DNA from: Begonia masoniana
Taxonomy: Eukaryota; Streptophyta; Magnoliopsida; Cucurbitales; Begoniaceae
Assembly: GCA_022432975.1 (NCBI GenBank)
Contig: CM039510.1
Span: 36,462,788-36,526,787 of the forward strand
Length of the DNA stretch: 64,000 nucleotides
Direction: 5' to 3'
Shown: positions 1-9,472 of the stretch, in pieces
Layout of the letters: every line of letters starts with the position of its first letter
How positions within the stretch are numbered: the first letter of the stretch is position 1
Translations under genes and position numbers: made by a program
The notes under the pieces: generated by a model
The model's input: the letters and a program-made list of their open reading frames with translations, nothing else
Database searches by the model: none
Told to the model about the DNA's origin: nothing

Positions 1-856
1 TGACCGTGACCCCAGGTTTACCTCTCGATTCTGGAAAAGTTTGCAAGGTACATTAGGTACAAAGTTATCTTTCAGCACAGCTTTTCACCCACAGACCGAT
101 GGCCAATCAGAAAGGACGATTCAAATACTCGAAGATATGTTGAGAGCATGTGTACTTGACTTTCAGACAACTTGGAGTAGACATTTACCGCTAGTTGAAT
201 TCTCCTACAATAACAGTTATCAGTCCACCATCGGTATGGCACCATATGAAGCTCTGTATTGTAGGAAATGTAGGTCACCTCTTTACTGGGACGAGGTTGG
301 GGAAACAAAACTTCTTGGACCTGATATTTTGCAGCAAATGTCAGATAAGATTGCAACTATTTGGAAAAGAATGATGACTGCACAAAGCCGGCAGAAGTGT
401 TATGCAGATCGAAGGAGAAGGGAACTCGAGTTTGCAGTAGGAGATGAAGTATTCTTAAAGGTGTCACCATTTAAAGGAGTCTTAAGATTTGGCAAGAAGG
501 GAAAACTTAATCCGATATTTATTGGACCCTTCCCTGTCTTGGCAAAAGTTGGAAGTACAGCTTACAGACTGCAACTGCCTCCATCATTGGATAAAGTTCA
601 TAATGTCTTCCATGTGTCAATGTTAAGGAAGTGTATGCGTGATCCAATGTAGGTCATCCAGCCATCGGATATTGGTTTAGAGCCGACACTGGAGTATGAA
701 GAGAAACCAATACAGATTTTGGAATATGCAGTCAAGACTCTGAGAAACAAAGAGATCCCATTGGTGAAAGTTTTATGGACAAATCACGGCATTGAAGAAG
801 CCACATGGGAAAGACAGCAGGAGATGTTGGACAAACATCCTAAGTTATTTGCTTGA
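1..856 (+). pseudogene. Ty3/gypsy chromovirus pol, integrase C-terminal part (5' truncated by window)
   Basis: The frame holds the end of an integrase: the SDRD-type start at the window edge, [11 protein letters not shown] with the catalytic Glu intact, the VEFSYNNS and [19 protein letters not shown] blocks, a GPF-type module ([20 protein letters not shown]), and a chromodomain-like tail (EEKPIQILEY...VKVLWTNHGIEEATWERQQ). That tail is typical of Tekay/Del-like chromoviruses. One in-frame TAG at 650-652 interrupts it; homologues suggest Gln there, so CAG to TAG. The frame then runs on to the stop at 854-856. It is followed at once by a polypurine tract and the 3' LTR. It is the 3' end of an element whose start lies left of the window. 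Confidence 0.93.
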
Positions 857-879
857 GCAATTTTCGAGGACGAAAATTT

Positions 880-897
880 TGTTTAAGGAGGGGTGGA
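880..897 (+). other. Polypurine tract of the chromovirus
   Basis: A purine-rich run (AAGGAGGGGTGGA core) directly precedes the TGTAACACCC start of the 3' LTR. This is the expected plus-strand priming site of a plus-oriented LTR element. Confidence 0.85.
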
Positions 898-1057
898 TGT
901 AACACCCGACATTTCGGCCAGGTGATTTTCTGACCATTTTCATTGTCACCCTCTTATTTAACCGTTATGATTTAAATTTAATGTTAAGACAAATTTATTA
1001 CAAGTTGAGTAAAACTAGGTTAGGTGGCAGTTTTGTAATTAGAATCGATGGATTTAG

Positions 1058-1067
1058 TATAAATAGG
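1058..1067 (+). promoter_or_regulatory. TATA box of LTR-1
   Basis: TATAAATAGG is a near-ideal plant TATA box about 160 bp into the LTR, followed by a C/T-rich leader. It puts the transcription start near 1090-1100, so the rest of the LTR would be transcribed as R/U5. Confidence 0.75.
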
Positions 1068-1588
1068 AAATGGAAACCTTAAATCTCATTTATTAACACT
1101 GTAGCCGACATTCCCTCTCGGCGATTTCTTCTCTCCCAAGTTCTTGCTCTCGGCTACCAGAACTTTCCTCTGCCGACGACCGGTTTCGAGCTTGCTTTTC
1201 TCTGCAAATCCACACCCGAGGTATGAAATGGACAATGTAGTCATTCATTAGTAAATAGAGCTCTGTTCTCAGCTCGGCACTGAGTTCGGATTTTTAGCAG
1301 TGGCCGAGCAGTTTGTGATTTTCTTAATCTGAGAGTAGAAATGTCATCCCGAATCAATTCTGAGCATTTTAAGTAACCAACTCGGATTTAATCAATGGAA
1401 AAACCTGTCCACCTAGTTTCGGATTTCAGACTGCAGTGTGTCAAACAGAGGAATCAGAATGACTTTAGCTAATAGATCCTAGGGTGGTTTATGATTAGGA
1501 CTACTAGGACTTTGTTTTAACTACTGTAATGTACATGTTTTAGGTGAAGAAGTTAAAGAGAGGAAGTTCGGATTGCTAAGGAATCCAG

Positions 1589-2246
1589 GTAAGTGAATGT
1601 ATTAAGATTTCCGGCCACTAGGGCCCTACACCGCAAGGGTATTAGGGAATCACTGAGATGTTAGCTTATTGACTATGACTTGTTATTTCCACGATATGAA
1701 TAAGTTATGTAAGAAAATGTAAAGTTACAGGATGTTCTACTTGTCCTTATGGTATGACTTTTCTCTATGAACCTCATGTCTATGCATCATGCCCACGTTT
1801 ATGATTAAGTAGAGAACATGAAAAGTAAATGTAACCATGATTAAGTGCAGAACGGGGAAAAGACTATATTATGTATGACTCGCGAATTCTCCCACTGGTG
1901 GAGGCCGAGTTAATGATATGTATGACTCGCGAAATCTCCCACTAGTGGAGGCCGAGTAATGATATGTATGGCTCGCGAATTCTCCCACTGGGGAGGCCGA
2001 GTGATGTATCATGATTGCCGCGATAGGCAAATGATTATGTATGACTGCCGCGATAGGCAAATGACTATGTACCCCTGTCTTCCTCCCTCGTTCCCTGCCT
2101 TAATACATGTTATGTAAATGATAAAGATGAACATGAATGAAGAATGGTTTATGAATTATGTCCCTTTAAATTGTGTACTCATGTATATCTGTCAGCATGC
2201 ATTCCTTACTAAGCATTAGGCTTATAGTTAAACCTTATGGTGTAGG
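1589..2246 (+). other. Intron-like module with complementary end boxes, LTR-1
   Basis: Donor CCAG|GTAAGT lies at 1585-1594. Box I CCTACACCGCAAGG is at 1625-1638 and box II CCTTATGGTGTAGG at 2233-2246. The acceptor-like TGTAG ends at 2245, downstream of GCATTAGGCTTATAG. Thirteen of the 14 positions of the boxes can pair, one of them as G.U. Implied intron: 657 nt. Splicing itself is inference. Confidence 0.6.
1872..2066 (+). repeat. Short tandem repeats inside LTR-1
   Basis: Three copies of a unit of about 50 bp (TATGACTCGCGAATTCTCCC...GGCCGAGT) are followed by two copies of a unit of about 33 bp (TGCCGCGATAGGCAAATGA). They lie between the donor and acceptor boxes of the intron-like module. 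Confidence 0.85.
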
Positions 2247-2604
2247 TGAAGAAGGTTCAGGTGAGGATGTTATGTTCAAAGAGGATGCTTATGGCTGGTT
2301 GCTGGAGGATGCTCAAGGTGACAGTGCGGGACTGGAGAGGCGATTTATGACCCCTGGTTTAAACTCTTATGTTACAGTATGTTAAAGGATATGGTAGTTT
2401 AAGTAGGATGAGATTATTTTAAAACATTGAGCTTGAAACTGTCTAGTGGATCACTGAGTCAGGGAATGATTATGTAGATTTATGAATGATCTGTTGCTTA
2501 AGTCTTCCGCTATATGCGTTTGGATGAGTTGTGTTTTCTTCCAGTTGAAAGGAGTCCTTTGATGATTTAGTGTTCTCTACCGTAAGACGGAAGCTGGATG
2601 AGGC

Positions 2605-3115
2605 AATCTTCCGGCTGACGTCATCGGCAGATGCCGAATGTTAGAGTTTGATGGTTTAGTCTTCCGGCTGACGTCATCGGCAGATGCCGAATGTTAGAGT
2701 TTGATGGTTTAGTCTTCCGGCTGACGTCATCGGCAGATGCCGAAGGTTAATTGTTTGACGGTTTAGTCTTCCGGCTGACGTCATCGGCAGATGCCGAATG
2801 TTAGAGTTTGATGGTTTAGTCTTCCGGCTGACGTCATCGGCAGATGCCGAATGTTAGAGTTTGATGGTTTAGTCTTCCGGCTGACGTCATCGGCAGATGC
2901 CGAAGGTTAATTGTTTGACGGTTTAGTCTTCCGGCTGACGTCATCGGCAGATGCCGAAGGTTAATTGTTTGACGGTTTAGTCTTCCGGCTGACGTCATCG
3001 GCAGATGCCGAATGTTAGAGTTTGATGGTTTAGTCTTCCGGCTGACGTCACCGGCAGATGACGAAGGAATAGTTGATGATGGTTTAGTCTTCCGGATGAC
3101 GTCACCGGAAGACGA
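2605..3115 (+). repeat. Ten-unit TGACGTCA tandem array in LTR-1
   Basis: The unit of about 53 bp contains CTTCCGGCTGACGTCATCGG followed by CAGATGCCGA. All ten units keep the 8-bp palindrome TGACGTCA; the last two have CACCGG in place of CATCGG. TGACG/TGACGTCA is the known core site of plant TGA-class bZIP factors. The array lies about 1.5 kb downstream of the TATA box, inside the transcribed LTR. Confidence 0.92.
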
Positions 3116-3602
3116 AAAATGTGTTTTGTCGATTAGCGACCGGATGATGTTTTAATTTAGCACGTGAGACCTACGTGTCCACCGGAAGATGTCTCCTTTT
3201 AGGCGATGTTAAGCGAGTCACGCGTAATGCACGTGATGACCGGACGACTAAATTTCTGAGGGTTGTCAACGCATGCAACCCATGCAAACCCGAGTGGTAT
3301 TATGTTAAGAGAATTGAGGGCATCTCCTCTTTTCCCGGAATTGTCAGGAAACCAATGACCGAGTCTAGTCGCTCGACTCTGTGAAAGTTTGAGCCGACGA
3401 GGCGTGGGAAGTCGGGCACGAGAGGGTTCGTTTTCCTTAATGGTTTTGCGTCTCTATTACCAGTTTAGAAAATAAAAAAAAATATATGTATAATGTGAAA
3501 GTCTGTTGTGAGATAGTAAGTGAATGTAATAATAGTAAAAGTCAGGCAAACGGTAAATGAAAGAATATGAATACGTGACGGCTCCTGGCCGGGGTCGTTA
3601 CA

Positions 3603-3973
3603 GAGGCATTAAAGATTGCCAAACTAAGATTGTTATTAATTTCTCCTGCCATTTAAATAAATTGAAAATAAATTAAACTGATGGCGCCATCTCTAAACTG
3701 ACCTTAATCGTTTCCGCATCGAATATCTCCATATAAATAAATTTAGCGGGCGGGCGCCATCTCTAAGCCAAACTAACTTTTCTCTGTCTCCATCGTCTCA
3801 TTTAATTTTTCATGTGCCATGAGGTGACTCTTTGTTTCCTTACGTTTTTCATTCAGTGAATTATATGTGACTCTTCACCTTCTACCAAATATTTCAGTCT
3901 GACATATATTATGATTTCTTTTTATGCATTCATGGACTGATAATTTCAGAGAGTATTATTGCATCGTCTTATT
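3603..3973. other. Rearranged non-coding stretch with a FRIGIDA-like scrap
   Basis: The first 20 bases after the LTR read as plus-strand EALKIAK and match, inverted, 4011-4030 of the neighbouring FRIGIDA-like fragment. About 28 bases near 3697-3725 recur inverted near 4813-4840. GGCGCCATCTCTAA occurs twice, near 3683 and 3748. No complete gene is visible; it looks like rearranged flank of the same gene family. Confidence 0.5.
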
Positions 3974-4330
3974 CTAACCGAGTGACATTTCCATTTTAGC
4001 TTTCCATTCATTGGCAATCTTTAATGCCTCTGCTTTAACTGGAGCCGTGATCTGTGCCGGGATCCTCATTAATTCTGCTAACAAAATAAAACAACTCCTC
4101 TTAGTAAGATTCTCATCATATTCCATATCTCCAATCCCCATAGTTGAAGGGTAAAACCATCTTATTGCATCTAGAACAATTTTGGCAGGGAATGACGATG
4201 TTTGAAGAGCATTTGCAATAGAGAACATGATGTAACAACTTGAAGCTTTGCAGGCAAACACTGCCTTTAACTCTGTACTTGTAAAAAAAGAGTTGAATAC
4301 CAAGTCTAGGCATGATTTGACGTCCCATGA
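3974..4330 (-). pseudogene. FRIGIDA-like protein fragment
   Basis: The minus-strand translation contains VLDAIRWFYP, then SCFILLAELMRIPAQI and VKAEALKIANEWKAKM, which match the order of conserved blocks in plant FRIGIDA-like proteins, nuclear proteins related to the flowering-time regulator FRIGIDA. Only about 110 residues remain, against several hundred in a full protein. The reading frame is open to about 4330 with a stop just upstream and no start of its own. It ends right after the EWKAKM block, so the later FLRFLATYGL block is missing. It is a gene fragment, not a gene. Family assignment is from recognised motifs and was not tested by search. Confidence 0.6.
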
Positions 4331-5056
4331 AATTTCAGCTACTCTTCAAATGTCATTGGATTCAACTTGAATCTTGTTTTTTCCAGGCCATAGATCTGCT
4401 ACCTTTCCAGATTGATTTCGGAAAAAAATGCAAATTTGAAATCGTATTAGGGCTCTGATCAATACCCACTCTGGTTAAAAAAAATCTCCATTCAGCTCTA
4501 CCCAGCCTGGAAAATTACATGCTGTTAAAAATTCAAATTTGATGTATTTGACAGAGAAAGATTAGCTAAACCCACACGACGGAACAATAACAAAGTAAAA
4601 CATTTACTTTTTCCTACACAGCGTATCACACTGAGCGAGAGAACAACCTGAAAGAAGGAATTTGATCCGACGATTGGCCACTGTACTTTCTTCTTCGCTC
4701 TTCCTTCAAGCAATTTTAGCGAGCCTCTTGAGATAGGGTTTCTGTGGCGACGAGAACAGACGATCCCATTCATTGAAGCCAGAATTTGAACGTATCAATT
4801 TATTCTGTTTTCGATGCGGAAACGATTAAGGTCAGTTTCTTCGTTTACGAATGTGCATTTTTTGGTTCTTTGAAATGATGAAAGGCATTGACGAAGTCTG
4901 AAGAAAATATAAACCAGAGATGTAAAAAATTGTATGAGATCTGTTATTGAATATCTCCACTAATCTCTCAAGCTTTATCGTAGTAATGACAGTGAGATCT
5001 GTTATTGAATATCTCCACTAATTTTTCATTTGCATACTTTAGGGTTTTTTTAAAAA
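4331..5056. other. Non-coding stretch between FRIGIDA-like fragments
   Basis: AT-rich sequence without a supportable gene. A 27-bp segment (GATCTGTTATTGAATATCTCC core) occurs twice, near 4938 and 4996. The short frames here have no recognisable protein. Confidence 0.5.
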
Positions 5057-5250
5057 GCTTCCCGTTGCATAGCTTCTCCATGACATAGAGGTCCATGCAA
5101 GTGACGTGATTTCGATGACCCTCTCGCGGCAGAAGAGTGTGGGCGAGCATGTTTCGGAGAACCCGACCTTTAACATTCAGCTCGTGCGCTCTTGGCTTCA
5201 CGAACACCCCAATATTGGGGTTGCAGTGAATTTGGCGAAGGAACTCTATT
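5057..5250 (-). repeat. Duplicated piece of the Athila-type ORF3
   Basis: This segment is nearly identical to 6319-6512 and encodes the same minus-strand peptide (VKPRAHELNV...NMLAHTLLPREGHRNHVTCMDLYVMEKLCNGKLF). On its right it joins directly to the plus-strand FRIGIDA-like fragment. It is a partial copy in the same orientation as its source about 1.26 kb away. Confidence 0.9.
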
Positions 5251-5545
5251 CAAGTATTTTTCTCAACAGTGGAAGAAGGAAGAAAGTGATATTGAAGAAT
5301 GTGTCGCGAGGAATTACATGCTGGAGCAATTGGCCAAAATATCACCTAATATTGACCCTCAGGTAAAAAAGGATGCGATGGAACTGGCAATTGAGTGGAA
5401 TGTGAAGATTACAAGACAACATGAGGATTCATTAGTGGGTTTCTTGCGATTTCTTGCTACGTATGGATTAATTTCTTCATTCAAGAAAGAAGAAATTTTG
5501 ACGTTTTTTGAGGTTGTAGTGCTGCATAAACAGGCTCCAGATTAA
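5251..5545 (+). pseudogene. FRIGIDA-like protein fragment, C-terminal part
   Basis: The frame reads FSQQWKKEESDIEECVARNYMLEQLAKISPNIDPQVKKDAMELAIEW..., then SLVGFLRFLATYGLISSF and VVVLHKQAPD before a stop at 5543-5545. The blocks LLEQL..IS, VK..A..LA.EW, GFL.FLATYGL and HKQAP are in the order found in FRIGIDA-like proteins. The 5' end is cut by the antisense ORF3 piece at 5057-5250. It overlaps in content with the minus-strand fragment at 3974-4330 but diverges from it, so the two come from different paralogues or copies. Confidence 0.68.
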
Positions 5546-5638
5546 CTTTTAGATTAACTTTCCATGATTTGTTCTACATAGGGTAAAAATTTAGTTTATT
5601 GTAAAGTCCAGCAAATTTACATACAACAACTAAACAGA

Positions 5639-6889
5639 CTACGAAGTAGGGGCATCATCGTCAGAGTCTGTGGCGTTTTTCTCCATCCAAGTCGTCCACC
5701 TCTGGTTTATCTCTTTGTAAGACTCATTGAGATACTGCTGATCAGATACCAGTTGCTGAATGTCTCGTTGTTGGCTTTGCTGTGATTCCAGCAATTGCTG
5801 CAGCTGCTGCTGGTGTGTTCGCTGCATCTGATATATTTGCTGCTGTTGCTGGTACTGTTGGTGGTGGTGCATTCGATGCATCTCATTTATTTGTTGTTGT
5901 TGCTGGTACTGTTGCTGGTGCATATCATTCAACTGCTTATGATGCGTCTCCTGCATCTGATATAGCTATTGTAGATACTGCCTTGTATCCCAGCCGCTTC
6001 TCTCATCTTCTTGGGGGGCGTTTGGTGGCGATGTAGTCTCATCCATCGGCACAGCCCTAGAGGTGGATGCCCGAGAGGTGGATGCCCCCTGATTTCTTCT
6101 TAGCACCCACTCGCCATCGACTTCGACGATCCCCATCCGTATCAACTGGGTCGTGTCAAATACGTCGGTCGATCTACGAGGGATTATCTGCTCTCCAACC
6201 GGTATGCGAATACCAGCTCGCATGATGAGCTTCATAATCAATGCCCCGTATGAGAGATTAGTGGTGGGTGCCCTCCCGATCTCACGCATGTGATTTATAA
6301 TCAAGAAACCGGGGTCAAAAAGCTTCCCGTTGCATAGCTTCTCCATGACATAGAGGTCCATGCAAGTGACGTGATTTCGATGACCCTCTCGCGGCAGAAG
6401 AGTGTGGGCGAGCATGTTTCGGAGAACCCGACCTCTAACATTCAGCTCGTGCGCTCTTGGTTTCACGAACACCCCAATATTGGGGTTGCAGTGAATTTGG
6501 CGAAGGAACTCTACTCCCTCGGGCATTGTAAAAAATGGGCAGTCTCGAGAAGCATGGTAATATTGCTCCGCCCCTTCTATGTTAAATCCCAGGACGTCAT
6601 TCACCTGCTCTGCCCGTATCATAAAATCAAAACCAAGAATAAACGCCCTCAAACCTGTTAAAACTCCATCGGTCCCGATCATTCTCAGGTTGGCGTAGAA
6701 TAAGCGAACTATTCTCTCGCATGTCTCGCCTGTCAATGCATTGATCCCGTTTAGGCCGATGTTCTCCAACATTTGTTTAATGCCCAACGACTCCCAACCG
6801 CTAAAGTCTACATGCATGCAAAAGTTAAGTGAGCGTTTTCGCAGATCTTGCTCAAACTTTCTTTGGAAATCTTGAGACAAAAATTCCAT
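5639..6889 (-). pseudogene. Athila-type third ORF (putative plant transposon protein domain) with Gln-rich tail
   Basis: A 307-codon frame starts at ATG 6889 with MEFLSQDFQRKFEQ. It has the blocks VRLFYANLRM, FMIRAEQVNDVLGF, HNV/TCMDLYVMEKLCNGKLF and NHMREIGRAPTTNLSYGALI that I associate with the plant transposon-protein domain in the env position of Athila-like elements; the ORF at 29624-30890 is related. A single in-frame TAG at 5966-5968 separates it from a 105-codon Gln-rich coiled-coil-like tail (many QQQ and HQQ runs) ending at 5639. Molecular function is unknown. A TATA box and a spliceable leader precede it. No pol gene lies next to it, so it may be an orphaned part of an element or a domesticated copy. 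Confidence 0.72.
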
Positions 6890-6898
6890 GGTAAGATC

Positions 6899-7177
6899 CT
6901 GTCAAAAAAAGTATTAGACAAAAATTATCGATAATTGAAAAAAATATTACATATATTTAATATTTAAATAAATAAACATTAGAAATATTTAAAAGTATTA
7001 CAAAAGTATTAGAATTATTCGAAATTATTTAAATAACTAATCTAAAATTAAAATAATTATACTTTAATAATATAAACAATAAATATATATATATATATAT
7101 AAATAATAAAAACATAATGCATAATATGTGATATAAATAATAAAATTATTCATATTAATAATAAAAAAAAATAATAC
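6899..7177 (-). other. Predicted 5' leader intron of the ORF3 gene
   Basis: On the minus strand a donor TTCAG|GTATTA at 7177 and an acceptor TTTTTTTGACAG|G at 6899 bound 279 nt of AT-rich sequence. The acceptor has a strong T tract and sits 10 nt before the ATG. Sequence signals only; no transcript evidence. Confidence 0.6.
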
Positions 7178-7322
7178 CTGAAGTGGAGAAATAAGATTGA
7201 ATATGGGATTAAGAGAGGGAAAGTAGGGTGAGTAATATATGGGATTAAGAGAGGGAGAGTATGGTGAGTAATATGATTGAATATGGGAGAGGAGAGTTTG
7301 ATTTGAAAACGAGAGGGGAAGT

Positions 7323-7332
7323 TATTTTTATA
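7323..7332 (-). promoter_or_regulatory. TATA box of the ORF3 gene
   Basis: On the minus strand CCTATAAAAATAAC is followed by a C/T-rich leader and two copies of a CTCTCTTAATCCCATAT repeat (plus strand 7190-7260). The palindrome array starts immediately upstream. Confidence 0.65.
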
Positions 7333-7336
7333 GGGA

Positions 7337-7735
7337 GGCCGAGTACGGCCGGTCCAGCTCGGCCTGCTAGAGGACGAAGGCCCGTGACTTCAGTCACGGG
7401 TTTTAGAGGTGCGAGTACGGCCGGTCCATTTGGACCGGCCGTACTCGGTACACCAAGACAAACAACCCGTGACTGAAGTCACGGGTATTAGAGGTGCGAG
7501 TACGGCCGGTCCAAATGGACCGGCCGTACTCGGCACTACATGACAAAACCCGTGACTTTTGTCACGGGTTTTGCCCATAGGAGGACGGCTGGTCCTCCTA
7601 TGGGCCGTACTCGCCCTCGCCGAGTACGGCCGGTCCATCTGGACCGACCGTACTCGGACTCTAATATTTGCGTAAAATTGCAAATAGAGTTGAGTACGGC
7701 CGGTCCATGTGGACCGGCCGTACTCGGAGGGCGAG
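7337..7735. repeat. Array of long palindromes upstream of the ORF3 promoter
   Basis: Two palindromes alternate. One has 17-bp arms (CGAGTACGGCCGGTCCA and its complement) around 2-3 bp, near 7412-7448, 7498-7532, 7620-7656 and 7692-7728, with a half-copy near 7340. The other is CCCGTGAC...GTCACGGG, near 7381, 7465 and 7546. A different hairpin with 13-bp arms (GCCCATAGGAGGA) is at 7573-7604. All could form hairpins or cruciforms. They abut the minus-strand TATA box. Confidence 0.92.
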
Positions 7736-7750
7736 TACGTACTCCTCACC

Positions 7751-9472
7751 CCCCTGCCAGGTTTAAAATGAATGTTTGCGATAGTTTGAGGTTTTTTACG
7801 ATGAACAGTAATTTTCGAGGGTTTTTTGGTTGTTGACCGTTACTTCAGGGCTTTTTTTAAAAAAAACCCTTAAAAATTTATCTTTTAATCAAAGAATTTT
7901 TATATTTTTTAATCCAATGGACAGTAAAAAGTATTAATAAAATTATGATTTAGTTTGTGATATTTTTGGAAATTATTATAGAATGTACCTCCGCAATAAT
8001 TATAGTTCTCTTCGATAGCTTTTTTCACATGAAGTACTAAACTACTAGGTATTTATGATGCAATATAAAAACAAATCGAACAATATTTAAGAAGCCAGCA
8101 GATTTGTCGAAAACCCAGGCTGAACTGGTCTCCCTCGCTGATGAACAGAGAACCAACGGCGACCACGGTGGCTCGTCAGACTGTCGTTCGAAGACAGGAT
8201 GGGCAGCGATGGCTAAGAAAACGATGGTCGGCGACAAATCCTCTTCTCAGCAATCAATTGTTCTGCGTGCTCATCGGTGGCGGCAGTTCTGATCGGAAAG
8301 GTTGTCCAGCTGGTCTTTTGCAACGGAACTATTGACAGACCGGAGCAGTGTTCTCTAGTGCTTCAACAAATATTGGTCGGCTTCTCATGCGGCGGTGGTC
8401 GGCGGTCTCTGCTGATGGCAGAATAGTGATGGATGACGGAACTCAGAAAGTTGGGTTTTCCTTCTGTCTGTGTCGCGGCCAGATTATAGAGATTCCTGAA
8501 GGATGAATGTTAAATTAATCATCAATGCACCAGAATAACGTAAATATAGATCATTGGGCTGCAAAAAAAATATAAAATAATCTAACGTTACCCATACATG
8601 TATCATTATGTATAACACTTTATCCAAAATGTCTGTCATAGTCATACAAAACTAATACATGAAAAGAGAAAATTCAAAATAATATCTAGGGGACTTGAAC
8701 TGTGCTGGACTCTTCAATTCATTATGGTTTTATCTTTAACTCGTGAATTGTCACTACCTATTCTTAAAAAGTTAGAAGAAACAATAGAGTGAGCTTTATA
8801 AAACTCAGTAAGAGTTTTAATCTAAAAGATTCACCAAACTAAATTGAAATCACATCTAATCATGTACTAATTCCTCTACATGATTAGTTCTCTTAACAAT
8901 CGCTTCCATTTATCAACATTGATCAACTCTTATGATCGCACCTCTATGGTTTTAGGTATTAACAAATTTCTCTAAACATTTCTTTGTAATGTTTAACTAT
9001 GTGTCACAGCTCTTTGTATAAGAAATGTATTATACATTTATGTGAATGCCTAGAGAGATGATTTAAGTAATCATAGTCTAACTAAAGTCTTTCATTTTTC
9101 TCGTGTAATTAATTTTTATGCACAACTTAACTCTATGTGCAACTTTTATTTTATATCTTAATTCCAATTCACAATATAGTCACATATTTCATGTACATTA
9201 TTCGCAACACCCACTTCTTTTATATATTTCATTTCATATACTTTACTTTCATTTGAAAGTAGAATTGTATGTAATATGAGTATCGTTTACCATTTATTTT
9301 TTGAATGTCCTAGTTTATATTTAACCAAGATTTATATCTCATTAAAGTTATTTAGACATATTCTATTAATGTCTAATTTTATTGTTCACACTCAATATAT
9401 AATTACATTTTATAGAACTATCTAGATATGTTTTATTAATGTCTAAACTCATTTTGATCTTCTTTATAAGGT
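7751..9472. other. Intergenic sequence, no gene recognised
   Basis: Mostly AT-rich. A GC-richer patch at 8090-8480 gives short overlapping frames in three registers with no recognisable domain. No terminal repeats or RNA genes were seen. Confidence 0.55.

Larger units (their letters stand above)
898..3602 (+). repeat. 3' LTR of plus-strand chromovirus (LTR-1, 2705 bp)
   Basis: It starts TGTAACACCCGACATT right after the polypurine tract and ends GGGTCGTTACA, giving the TGTAA...TTACA ends shared by most LTRs here. Sense order is: TATA box at 1058, C/T-rich leader, GTAAGT donor at 1589, acceptor-like box at 2233-2246, an array of ten TGACGTCA units at 2605-3115, then the LTR end. The partner 5' LTR is outside the window, so no TSD can be checked. 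Confidence 0.9.

Noticed and set aside
4525..4773. 82-codon minus ORF as a new gene
   Set aside because: No recognisable domain, no promoter or homologous copy seen; likely chance frame in the rearranged FRIGIDA-like region.
8037..8335. Three overlapping 62-66 codon ORFs
   Set aside because: Different frames of one GC-richer patch; none has a recognisable motif or supporting signals.
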